From positions 1,364,001-1,428,000 of the forward strand of contig OY783213.1 in assembly GCA_963678705.1 (NCBI GenBank): DNA of 64,000 nucleotides, in the 5' to 3' direction. Shown in pieces: positions 54,421-64,000 of this stretch (positions are counted from its first letter, which is position 1; each line of letters opens with the position of its first letter). The position numbers and the translations under genes are program-made. Source of the stretch: Panorpa germanica (taxonomy: Eukaryota; Arthropoda; Insecta; Mecoptera; Panorpidae). The notes under the pieces are model-generated. The model was not told the DNA's origin. It searched no databases and saw only the letters and a list, made by a program, of their open reading frames with translations.

Positions 54421-54970
54421 GTCTGTAATTTAATGTTAAAGATATACAAAGATACGAAGATATACAATTGACGAGGAATGTTTGTATTGCTTTTCACCCC
54501 GTGGTAACTGTGTCTTTTATTAAGATCACCAGACAGGGAGTTACCGTTGGTGAAAATAGGTGTTCGGAAAATGTAAAAAGATTTTCCGAATGTTGTCCGG
54601 GTATTAGGCCGCACGCGTAGGGATATACCGCCACCAGTACTCTAAAAAATAACTAGTCTGCTACGGCCTGTTTTGAATATTCTCTGCTAATGTACAATGC
54701 ACAAGTATTTTGTGATTAAGTAATTTACAAAAAAGGGGGTGTAAACAGTCCCTAGTTTGTAAATGTCACGTGTAAGGTGGAAGTAAAACTAGGTGACAGC
54801 AGTGTGAAGAGTTATGTTGGGATTGTTTTGGCGGTACAAGGACTATCTGTGCCCTTGGTATGTCTGTATGGCGGTACAGGGACAATAGTCACCTATGGAG
54901 CTCCGATGCCCGTACCAACCACGAAGTGTGCGGAAACCTGTCGAACGTAAAAGTTTTTTGAAAAAATCAC
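54421..54970. other. Probable LINE 5' region, no gene
   Basis: Moderately G+C-rich for this window, with a repeated GGCGGTACA(A/G)GGAC phrase at 54831 and 54879. Likely the 5' UTR of the Jockey-like element; no coding frame recognised. Confidence 0.4.
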
Positions 54971-55063
54971 TTGTACGACGACTTTGTAGGGTCACCTCAA
55001 AGCCCCAGGCAAGATCTACAAAAAAGTAATCTGTTCCACAATCAGCCTCAAATCCTGGTCATA
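54971..55063 (+). mobile_element. 3' end of a second LINE D copy
   Basis: GGTCACCTCAAAGCCCCAGG and AATCAGCCTCAAATCCTGGT match the end of LINE D (46295..46383) with a few changes and a 1-2 bp indel. Severely 5'-truncated, as is usual for LINE insertions. Confidence 0.8.
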
Positions 55064-55654
55064 CCGAAGTAGGACTTTTCATCAAAAGGCTGATAAGAAC
55101 AGATTTCAATACAATAAGTCAATATTACACATATACTTAAAAAAAAAATTAAACTTAAGATTTGTTATATAGTTGCTAAGTGCAAGGCTTCATGCCGATA
55201 ATTAAACTTTCCTAACACTAATCTATGACTTAAACATGCAACTATTACTAATAAAGATCTGTGCAAAGGCAGTACTAAATCTAATGTAAAATATCTCAGG
55301 GTTAACACAACCTCTATCGGCGGGAAATTGCCGATTTACATATCAAGAGGTACCTAATCTAATCTAAACATAAAACACATTAAAAAGTTGTAACATCATG
55401 CAGTAAGATAAGTTAAAAATGAACAAATTAGAAAACGAAACATCAATAAATTACTAACTAAATACAATTTTACATAGTAGACGAGCACATAATAAATAAT
55501 GACAACACATTTTAGTTACATAAAAGAATAACTTACTGACGAGTCAAGTATTGAAATGACAGGAATGACGTGTATGATGTTACAACGTTTGACAGGCGAC
55601 ATAACCTTAATAGGGAAGGGTCGTTAAACTAAATTTTTAAGAAAAAGATGTGGG
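55064..55654. other. A+T-rich spacer
   Basis: No gene recognised. Contains an A-run near 55140 and the pair TCTATCGGCGGGAAATTGCCGAT near 55314, a weak hairpin. Confidence 0.5.
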
Positions 55655-55662
55655 ACTACAGG

Positions 55663-56574
55663 CTATTCCTGTCGGTGTCCCGTGAGATGCCAAACAAATA
55701 TATTACGTGAGTGACGTATGATGTCACTCACCGCTAGCTTACGCAATAAACTAGCGTATGACTTTGAAAAAGTCTTTTTGAGGAAGTCATCATTGTTTGG
55801 ATCCCACGATCTCAGTGTTCCAATAATCATTGGGATCACGTCAACCGACTGGTAACGTTGCCGTAATTCTAACGTTAACCGTTCATATTTACGTCGCTTT
55901 TCATTTCCCGCGATTTCCATATCTTCCCGCCGGTTTTCGAATGGGATTATTACTTCCACGATATAGCAAGTCTCGCCTCTAACGAACACAATGTCGAGTT
56001 TGAGCCTTTGCTCACCTATCTGCGTGTTCTCTGTTATTACCGTAAATTTAGGGGTCGCGGCGTTCTTGATCCTCTCGACTAATGTGTTATGTCTGGCAGA
56101 GTATGCTTGCGAGTATCATCGCATGCAGTGACATACCACGTGGGGGAGAGTCTCGTAGGGGTTCTCACATCTTTTACATTTTGTGTTACCAGTATTATAG
56201 GTACGGCCATTTAAATTGCATAGGTTGAGTCGTGCTTTATGAATAAAGCGCCACTCTGAAAATCGCATAAATTTCTGATTTCTTAAGAAATGGGAACTTG
56301 CAGGATGTGCAGCAACGCACTCCATGGCTTTCCCCTGATCTGGTTTTTGCACCAACTCAGCAGCATATTTGTCACGCGCCTCAGCACGGAGTTTTTTTAT
56401 AACAGTTTGCCTGTCAATCTCTTTAATGTTGTGTTTGTGTGTGGAGATTGAAAGGTTACTGTCATCGAAACTCCATGCAACGCACGTTCGACGTGATGCT
56501 GCTTTAGCCCGTGTGAAACGGTTAGCAGTTGTAGTAGCTAGTGCTCTGAACACCCCCTCTGTTTCGCCGGACAT
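55663..56574 (-). pseudogene. Element F knuckle and restriction-like endonuclease
   Basis: 56574..56116: KPDQGKAMECVAAHPASSHF, FMRFSEWRFIHKARLNL, knuckle CKRCENPYETLPHVVCHC. After a break near 56115, 55989..55663: FVRGETCYIVEVIIPFENR, K..KYERL, PMIIGTLRSWDPNND. The Asp of the endonuclease motif IIDV reads IVEV (Glu), still compatible with PD-(D/E)XK. The end has HSRNIFVWHLTGHRQE. Confidence 0.8.
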
Positions 56575-56639
56575 ATACTGCGATACTTCGATGTTCGTCG
56601 GTAATCTTTTAATTCGCTTTTCGATGGTTGCAGTCAGCT

Positions 56640-57480
56640 GATCCTTGGCAATGATCGAGATTTCAGTGTCAGCAAAAGTGTCATGGCACCGTATAGGAAC
56701 CCTTCAAAGCTTTCTGGTGCAAACTTACAAACTTGCTTGATCTCCGGTCCTAATACTTCGTCAAGATGGCCCTATTGTGTTTTCGTAAACACACCCATCC
56801 GCATACTGAACGCACACGCAGGGAATACGAACGTTTTGAGTGCGTCTATTCGTTGCCATGGTGCCAGTTTTGACCTTATAATCTTAAGACTTGTATCCAT
56901 GATGTCCTTAAGCTCCTGGATTTTCGGTATTACCGTAAAACCTACCGGTGCCCCCAGAGATCTGCAGTCTTTCCCCTCTTTTAAGTCGTTTATCGCAGTA
57001 CCATTTATATTGAACACGCTTTGTACAAAACCGACGGGGTTCATCGCCGATATGTGTAGAGTGTTGCACTTTTCCGCCCTTAAAGTTAGTCCTATTGTTC
57101 TAGCTAAGTCTGATGTGGTGTTTATCGCATCCTGAAGTTGTAGTAGAGTGTTTTTTAGGAGGATTATATTATAAGCATATGCAAGAACATTATGTAACAT
57201 AGAGAGATAGAGAGATTAAACAGTATCCCGCTTAGTGGGCAGCCCTGTTTAATCCCAGTATGTACATCAATGGGCGCCGTTCCACCGTCCTGCGTGATGA
57301 CTGACGAAGTGCTATCACCATATAAATCTCTTATAATGCTGACAAAATCCTCACCTGTTCCCGCAGCTGCCAGTGACTTGAATATTGCATTGTGCGATAT
57401 AGCGCCAAACGCATTAGCAAAGTCAAGCCACGCAATGCAGACATTTCCTTTGTTCTGCCTGGCATGGTTCATTCGCTGTT
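56640..57480 (-). pseudogene. Element F reverse transcriptase palm and thumb
   Basis: 57472..57164: WLDFANAFGAISHNAIFKSL and TGIKQGCPLSGILFN. A frame change with a CTCTCTAT-type repeat follows near 57205. 57200..56772: AYAYNIILL near 57170 replaces AYADDIILL, so both catalytic Asp are lost; then GLTLRAEKCNTLHIS, RSLGAPVGF and LAPWQRIDALKTFVFPACAF. Confidence 0.8.
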
Positions 57481-58193
57481 AAAGCACAAAGTTGTGCTCA
57501 AAAACACCGTCGTGTGCTAGGAAACCTTACTGGCATTTACTCAATGCCTGATACTGCGTAATCCAATCCGTTAGCCTCCTCGTTAAACAGACAGCATACA
57601 ATTTGTATACTGTGCTGCAAATCGAGGTTGATCTTCAGATTGAGATTTCGTCGTGCCTTCCCTTCTTATGTATTATCATCGTAAACTATTTTTTCCATGC
57701 CTTAGGGATTCTCTTAAAACGAAGACATATAGTCAGAACCTTGGTAAGTACTTTACAGGCTGGGTCCACCGCTTTCCAGTGGTTGTAGGTGATACGGTCC
57801 TCCCCCGGTGCCGCATTTTTAAACCGCTTAAATCGCTATAGTACTTCAGGTTCTGTAAAGCATCCCAAATCTACCGCATCCCGGGTAGAGCCAGTCGAAG
57901 CGTCATAAATGTCGCAAGGACATTCGTGGCTTGCCCAGGTTTTAGTGAAGTGTTCTTCAATACAGTCAGTAGCAATAGCGCAACGGTTTGAATCTCCGCC
58001 CAGTAATAACCGTACCGCTTGCCTGCGGTTCCTCCGATATAGTTTTTGAATATATGCAGCGTCGTCTGCATCTGCCTTTCTTCTGGATGTACCTGTAGTG
58101 TCTCCCTTTCTGGGAACTTCATTTTGATCGCGACAGTTTCTGTTATTCGCTGCATAACGTTTTCAAACGTTATCCAATTTGCGAATGTTTTAA
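57481..58193 (-). pseudogene. Element F RT N-terminal region
   Basis: Frames at 58155..57871 and lower encode WITFENVMQRITETVAIKMK, FKNYIGGTAGKRYGYYWAE and, in other frames, AAPGEDRITYNHWKAVDPA-like and LTKVLTICLRFKRIPKAWK-like sequence near 57800..57690. Many shifts. The upstream end meets the snRNA-like fragment. Confidence 0.65.
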
Positions 58194-58227
58194 ACTTTGA
58201 TCTTAGCCAAGAAGGCCGAGAAGGAAT
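58194..58227 (-). ncRNA. U2 snRNA 5'-end fragment
   Basis: The minus strand reads CCTTCTCGGCCTT, then C inserted, then TTGGCTAAGATCAAAGT. Apart from the insertion and the first bases, this matches the highly conserved 5' end of U2 snRNA (recalled from the family). Similarity ends there and element F begins. It lacks the rest of U2, so it is a fragment, not a gene. It is in the same orientation as element F, like snRNA-LINE chimeras made by template switching. Confidence 0.65.
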
Positions 58228-59951
58228 AAGTATAGCGAGTAGTATAATGGCGTCAATATTTACTCTTTACTGTTGACCTTCGTGATTCGTTGCGCCTTCC
58301 TCATCTTATTAGTCTTGTTAAAAAATGCGAGGATAGTGGCTTGTTTGCAGTCTCTAGTAGTTATAGTCTTAAGGGTCCCAGGTCGAATGCCAAAAAAGAT
58401 TAAGTATGCATATTTTTCGGCGTTCTACACTCTTCTCCACGATAACATACAAGATGAGTATACCGTGTCTAGTGGCCACACTTTTGCCATCCGCTGCAAT
58501 TGCTCCGAGAAGCACTATGTCTCCGCGTTCATGAAATCATGTCTGCACGGCTCATCCTGCTGGTGAACACTGTGCTCATCGCTTCTTTGAGCTATTCTGT
58601 GTAGATCGACTGGTGCAGTTCCTGGGGCCAATATCTCTTTCTGTCCTTGGCATAAGATGTTGAGATGTCCATTAGCGCAAGGACATCGATTTCCCAATTT
58701 ACCTTTCTTTGCACCCTTGGTTTTCTGAATGTCACCACTTAGGTGTACTGGGTTTATAAAATTCTAATAGCACTGTAGTCCTCGAAGATGTGTAACATTC
58801 CAAAAAGTGTTAAGTCTTCTTGAGTGCTGTCTTATTCGTGTCGGTTAGATAGGTTTCTAACAAGCGTAGTTTTTCAGATTTATCAAATATATCTTGATAT
58901 TGCGCAAGATTTTGAAACTGGGTTTTAAATAAGAGCCATGGTTGCATATTCCCATTAAAATCTTTAATAAGTATAATCTGTTAAATCTTTTAGTTTCATA
59001 AATTGATTTCAGATGTTTGTGGTGTGTAGTTCAATTTTGAATGTCGAACTACTAGGTGCTGAAAGTACAATATAAATTATCAACATAATTGTAGTATTTT
59101 AATCTAAATGCTTGATATCTTTGATGTATTTGCAAAAGACTTTATGCATCATTATATAATACAGTTTGTAAGTAATTGCAGGTCTCAACAAAGGACTCAA
59201 GTATAGGGTCCGAATGTCTCTTACATACTTTGAGTTCTGCTATATTAAGGAATGAAGGATTATTAGCGATAATTCTGTGAATACTTTTGTAGTATATGTG
59301 TAGGTTGTTTTTGTGGGAGTGAGCCGAACCAATTAAACGATTTAAATTCATAATCTTCTTGGTAATTCTAATGAATTTATGGAAAACATGTTGAAATAAT
59401 AATTATTTTAATCAATGGTAGTTGTACGTAGTATAAATATTACAAGTAGAATAATGTGTTATTATATTTATGATGCAAATTTTTAACGAAAACATACTAT
59501 TTTAAATTATTCGATCAAAGTTTAATTTTACAATGTATAATGTTTAAATGAATTGTAATAACCGAATTGTTGAAATGAAGTAGTATTCAACCGCAGTAAA
59601 AACAATCATTCATAAGAAAAGGAATTTAACTGTTAAAAGTTCATTTAAAATATAAACAATTTGTCAAAGTATTTTAAAAATGCTCATTGTTAAATATTGT
59701 TTTGATAAAAATACAAAGTATTTAAATATGTTGAAATGATTTACTAGATGTTACAGTTGTGTGCTTGGATTGCTAGTACTTCATTGATTTGTTGATGAAT
59801 CGGTAATGTAGAATCCAAAATATAAGTTACCAAAATGATGTTATGATATTCACAAAATCTATTTCTTAAGTACTTGAACAAAATTATAATTAAATTTAAT
59901 TAAAAGAATAAAATATTTTCAAAGCGATTAAATTAAAAATGAATAAAAGTA
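58228..59951. other. Spacer, no gene recognised
   Basis: 58228..58760 has normal composition and two opposing open frames (58273..58566 plus, 58697..58515 minus, the latter with CPCANGHLNILC) but no family I can name. 58760..59951 is A+T-rich; a 69-codon minus frame at 59351..59142 is unremarkable. Confidence 0.45.
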
Positions 59952-60149
59952 TTAAGTTGCGAATAGCAGTATACAAGAAGGATTATTTTCACAATGCGTA
60001 AACAATGATTTAGATCTCACCGTAATGTCGATAATATGCCCTATATTGTTATGCAGAAAGACGTTGTCAGGCTTCCGCCGGCCTAGTGGTGGGTTTATAC
60101 GTGGATCTTTTCTAATTAAACATCCTAGGTGCTTTGCTGCAAATGTCAT
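59952..60149 (-). pseudogene. LINE restriction-like endonuclease fragment
   Basis: RKDPRINPPLGRRKPDNVFL followed by HIIDITV resembles the RKPDxxxx...xIIDIxVP motif of R4/Dong- and R2-type LINE nucleases. Only this block is present and the clade is uncertain. Confidence 0.5.
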
Positions 60150-60519
60150 ACATTATACATCAAGAATTTCGTTCGAACGAAGCATTGGCTGAGTATATGC
60201 GCCCGAGTTATTCCTCTTTTTCTTGCCAAAATTTGCTTCAAATCACTCATCCTTTTCGGATCTATGAGTGTATAATCCTACAACCATCTATTGGCGATGA
60301 AGTAGTTATTGAATTCGGCACCTCCTTGTCCTTGTACTTTAAACTTCATCCATGATTTTCTTTCGGCCGCTCTTTTGCGGATTTTCTCATTTGTCACTTC
60401 TTCTGGATTGCATGGCCATTATAGAATACATTTTGAACCTCATATTTTTGCTTTATTTTTAATGCGTTCCGACGAGATGTAAGCCTGTGTAGCTGCATCC
60501 TGAACAAAAATTAATTTTG

Positions 60520-60819
60520 TTAACCTTTTTGCGTTGTGCACTTATTAATCTTAACGATATCGTTCATATTGCAACCTTTGGTGTTCTGCAGCTCGTCCAT
60601 AAAAATGTTTAGCATAACATTGAATAGTAGAGTTGATACTGGGTCGTCCTTCTTATCTCTTTTAAGAATTTCCATAGTTATGTTCTGGCCAAGTTTAATT
60701 TTTGTGTAAGCTCCAGTGTATAAGTTGTTCATTGTGGTTAATATTAGGTTGGGCATACCTCTGAAGTTATTTTCCTTAGCTACCCGTATTACAAAGTCTA
60801 AAACCGTTGTCAATAACAC
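60520..60819 (-). pseudogene. LINE reverse transcriptase fragment
   Basis: NNLYTGAYTKIKLGQNITME and DDPVSTLLFNVMLNIFMDEL correspond to the RT region around QGDPLSPLLFN. The QG of that motif is degraded to KD. May belong with the endonuclease fragment at 59952..60149. Confidence 0.55.
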
Positions 60820-60959
60820 AACCGTTTTGAGCAGATATTCACGTTTGTTTCATAGATTTTTCCAGCGTAGTCAGGGACTGAATTTGTTTACTAATAAATA
60901 TACTTCTATTTGATTATATAAATTATCCCAGTAGATTGTATTTGATATAATATTTTACT

Positions 60960-61185
60960 TGAATCTTTCCTTGCCTCTACTTAATTGACCAATTTGTGAC
61001 CCATTCATAAGTACCATGGCGTGATCTGAACCTAGTTGATCCTCCATTATGTTCCATAAAAGCTGGCTATCAAAAGATGGAGTTGCCTATGGTATATCTA
61101 TTGCTGACGGTGTTCCTGAATTCCATTCAATTTGAGTAGGAGATCTATCAATGAGGAACATCATGTTCTTCTTGTCCATCACCTG
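60960..61185 (-). pseudogene. APE-type endonuclease fragment
   Basis: The minus strand reads DKKNMMFLIDRSPTQIEWNS and SAIDIP, a stop, then LLWNIMEDQLGSDHAMVL near 61060. This is the C-terminal GSDH region of a LINE APE endonuclease. Confidence 0.6.
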
Positions 61186-61439
61186 ACATATAACTTTACT
61201 CCTTGGACATATAGAGTAGTATAGATTTCTATATTCTATATAGAATAGTCGACGACACGACGTCGTAGTCAAAGTTACAAAATAGACTACTTTATAACGT
61301 TTGTCATTGTCATTTTTCATAAAATATATAGGCAGTGTATAAATTATTACATTTTTAAACCATATGGTTAGAATCCTAATAAACTGATTTGATTTAAATC
61401 CAAATAAGCCAGTATTATGCAAAAAATCTGTCATCTGTT

Positions 61440-62200
61440 ACACATGAAAGTGGTGATTTAACCTCAATTGCATGAGTGATTTTTAAATCTGAAGGAATGG
61501 TTCCCAATATGACCTGCACCACTTCTGTAGATACAGTTCTGCAACAACGCGTCATCGTCAATAACATAGTTCTTTGTATGGAAGATCTGGAAGATTGATC
61601 CTGTAATACCATGCCGAAGCACAATACACAACCATTGGCATAAATTCCCCCTTGTATTGTGTCGGCATAGTTGCCGAGTTTAAGCTTCATTCTGTCCTTG
61701 TGACACGCGCAAGGTGTGTTACAAGTTTATCATTCGTTGTTACCGTATTTGTTTCGTAGCTTCAAGAAACTACAGATTTTATCTATAGCAGGTCGAGAAC
61801 GGCTTTCTAGTTGTTCTGTACTATTTGCACCGATAAGGATCACATTATCGTTGGCAAAACATACGTTTACACAACCTTTCGAGTGAGAAACACATTTCTC
61901 GTCAAATACCAAGTTACAGAGCTCAGGCCCCATTACGGATCGCTGAGGACAACCTCAAGATAGTTGCTTTTTCATGGAATGGTAATCGGTTTGTAAAATT
62001 AATGTTCGACAATGAAAATAGTTCTCCATAGCACAGTAGACGTACCTAGAGGTTTTTGCCGTTCTAATTCTTTGAAGGTCACTTGGCCACCAGACATTAT
62101 CAAAGGCACACTGAATTTCTATAAATATCTCATGTACATACTTGGACTTATGCCTACTTACTTACCATTTGTTTGTTATTATTGAATGTTCATGAACGAT
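61440..62200 (-). pseudogene. R1-like LINE RT fragment, copy 1
   Basis: Contains PQRSVMGPELCNLVFDEKC, VCFANDNVILIGANS near 61860 and, after a break near 61715, LKLGNYADTIQGG, TMLLTMTRCCRTVSTEVVQVILG. These are R1-clade RT motifs (KGCPQGSV.GP, FADD, RTVSTE). The first Asp of FADD reads Asn. It stops at about 61469 on the 3' side. Confidence 0.75.
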
Positions 62201-62772
62201 CAATCACTATTTCCAAGGAAACAGCATATATTGTTCACTTAATCACTTATAACAATTATTACATCTCTTAATACTCTCTTTATTATTTCAAACACGCATT
62301 TATATAAATTAATTCTTATGTTTTAATATTATTTATAGTTAATGTTAATCGACTTACTTAATAGTGGGCGGCAACCTTTTGTCTTCCGTATATTTGTAGT
62401 GTTTATATGAGGTCTTCCTTATATATCTCTACAGATTTCTTGAATTTCTTAACCACTTGATGTTTTAGCACAAACACTAACCTAATTATTATCACTTTTT
62501 TTGTCTATCGCACTTATTAATGTCTTATTTCAAACATCAAAGTTACAATTTTGATGTTATGTTTATAAGACCGCGTGTACGCGTAATGAAAAATTCGTTT
62601 TTAACACTGGTTTCCAACTGTCAAACTTTTGTAAAAACACTTTGTTTAGGGTAAATTAACACAAATTTAAAACAAACTTAAATACTTTTCGTTTGAAAAA
62701 GTATTCATATAATTTATTTAATTTTTTTCCATAATTAATTTCTCACTATTAATCACTTTTTTCACCTAAAGT
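61469..62772 (-). repeat. Tandem R1-derived unit, copy 1 (partial)
   Basis: 61469..about 62310 matches 63061..63890, and 62680..62772 matches 63905..64000, in direct orientation. The interval 62310..62680 is missing from copy 2. Confidence 0.8.
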
Positions 62773-64000
62773 AGCAGGAGCCGATCACACACATAGTAGA
62801 TAGGAACCACTTGTGTTGCAAAGCAATATTAACGTTCTTGTAAACCAATACGTAGGTCTTCCTTTTTGTATTAAATCCCATCTGTCTTGCCAGAGCTTAT
62901 GCATATATGCATTCATCTCTTTGGCAATATATTTGGTATCGTCTCCAGACTTTTATCCTACAGCCGCATTACCTTTAAATCCTCGAAATTTGTCGCATTA
63001 ATTTTAAATCATCAAAATTTGATTTTTTCAGTTCTAGCGTAATTTGTACTTGAGTAAGTGCATGAGTGATTTTTAAATCTAAAGGAATTGTCACCAATAT
63101 CACCTGCACCACTTCTGTAGATACAGTTCTGCAACAACGCGTCATCGTCAATAATATAATTCTTTGCATGGAAGATCTGGAAGATTAATCCTGTAATACC
63201 ATGCCAAAGCAAAATACACAATTATTGGCATAAATGCCCTTTTGCATAGTGTCGGCATAGTTGCCGAGTTTAAGCATCATTCCGTCCTTGTGACACGCGC
63301 AAGGTGTGTTACAAGTTTATCATTCGTTGTTACTGTATTTGTTTCGTAGCTTTGTAGCTTCAAGAAACTACAGATTTTATATATAGCAGGTCGAGAACGG
63401 CTTTTTAGTTGTTCTGTACTATTTGCACTGATAAGGATCACATTATCGTTGGCAAAACAAACGTCTACACAACCTTTCGATTGAGAAACACAGTTCTCGT
63501 CAAATACCATGTTCCAGATCTCAGGCCCCATTACAGATCGCTGAGGACAACCTTTAGATAGTTGCCTTTTTATGGAACGGTAGTCGGTTTGTAAAATTAA
63601 TGTTCGACAATGAAAATAGTTCTTCATAGCGCAGTAGACGTACCTAGAGGTTTTTGCCGGTCTAATTCTTTGAAGGTCACTTGGCCACCAGACATTATTA
63701 AAGGCACACTGAATTTCTATAAATATCTCATGTATATACTTGTACTTATGCCTACTTACTTACCATTTGTTTGTTACCATTAAATGTTCATGAACGATCA
63801 ATCGCTATTTCCAAGAAAACCGCATATATTGTTCACTTAATCACTTATAACAATTAATACACTCTCTCTATTATTTAAAACACGCATTTATATAAAAACT
63901 TAAACTTAAATACTTTTCGTTTGAAAAAGTATTCATATAATTTATTTAATTTTTTTCCATAATTAATTTCTCACTATTAATCACTTTTTTCACCTAAAGT
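62773..64000 (-). repeat. Tandem R1-derived unit, copy 2 (1228 bp), reaching the window edge
   Basis: The string CACCTAAAGT closes copy 1 at 62763..62772 and recurs as the last 10 bases of the window (63991..64000), so copy 2 spans 62773..64000. The unit starts AGCAGGAGCC; the next unit would start beyond the window. Confidence 0.75.
62785..63700 (-). pseudogene. R1-like LINE RT fragment, copy 2
   Basis: 63627..63277: TLILQTDYRSIKRQLSKGCP, SVMGPEIWNMVFDENC, VCFANDNVILISANS. 63221..62975: CCRTVSTEVVQVILVTIPLD. It extends further than copy 1 into the ORF2 C-terminus, reading RQMGFNTKRKTYVLV near 62870. Same Asp-to-Asn change as copy 1, so the lesion predates the duplication. Confidence 0.75.

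Larger units (their letters stand above)
55655..58193 (-). mobile_element. Element F: second R2-type LINE, 5'-truncated
   Basis: Minus-strand RT, knuckle and restriction-like endonuclease homologous to element E but clearly diverged, so a different family of the same group. The 5' edge meets a U2 snRNA-like fragment at 58194. Catalytic RT residues are lost. Confidence 0.8.

Noticed and set aside
46400..58193. rDNA-inserted R2
   Set aside because: No 28S-like sequence flanks either element.
58273..58697. Small genes on either strand
   Set aside because: The opposing frames have no family motif and no clear gene signals; left as spacer.

Overview
This window looks like a transposon graveyard from an insect or closely related arthropod genome. 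The evidence is its A+T-rich background, introns of 59-71 bp, env-bearing Ty3/gypsy elements with a TGGCGCAGTCG-type primer site, BEL/Pao, P-element (THAP) transposase, Copia, Jockey-, R1- and R2-type LINEs, and the absence of operons. The species cannot be fixed from the sequence. The only convincing non-transposon coding sequence is a partial two-exon gene at the left edge (1..363, minus).

Layout, left to right: (1) 1..1998, host gene end plus A+T-rich spacer. (2) Element A, 1999..about 9201 (minus), an errantivirus-like gypsy copy with env, pol, gag, primer site and one LTR; it abuts and truncates (3) a BEL/Pao gag-pol relic, about 9202..12925 (minus). (4) 13620..13873, short repeats and a LINE/SINE-like tail. 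(5) 14247..17301 (minus), a P-element transposase relic whose THAP exons and splice sites are still legible. (6) 17561..18535, Copia gag relic with a perfect 53-bp inverted repeat. (7) 18545..19598 (minus), a second gypsy relic. (8) Element B, 19599..about 32163 (plus), a gypsy relic whose gag is split by an 8.2-kb array of about 175 copies of a 47-bp monomer that arose from gag codons. (9) 32164..36401, a fragment of an R2-type element, about 190-bp tandem repeats, and Jockey-like LINE H (minus). (10) 38105..46400 (plus), Jockey-like LINE D, split by gypsy element C (39118..44524) with a 4-bp target duplication. (11) 46400..51360 (minus), R2-type element E with zinc fingers, RT and restriction-like endonuclease. 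(12) 51362..54420 (minus), two rearranged Jockey-like pieces, G and G2. (13) 55650..58193 (minus), a second R2-type relic, F, whose 5' edge touches a U2 snRNA-like fragment. (14) 59952..64000 (minus), RLE, RT and endonuclease scraps and a tandem array of R1-like fragments that seems to run out of the window.

The two strongest leads are these. Element C has 583-bp LTRs differing at two positions by eye, yet carries one intact 919-codon ORF joining gag, protease, a 20-residue repeat block and a pre-integrase linker; reverse transcriptase and RNase H are absent. This fits a recently mobile, trans-mobilised gag-protease element. The 47-bp satellite was born from a 48-bp in-frame gag unit after a 1-bp loss and then amplified with almost no further indels.

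Nearly every other coding region here carries nonsense codons, frameshifts, deletions or lost catalytic residues, so the window encodes little that is likely to be functional beyond element C's gag-protease ORF and possibly the gene at the left edge.
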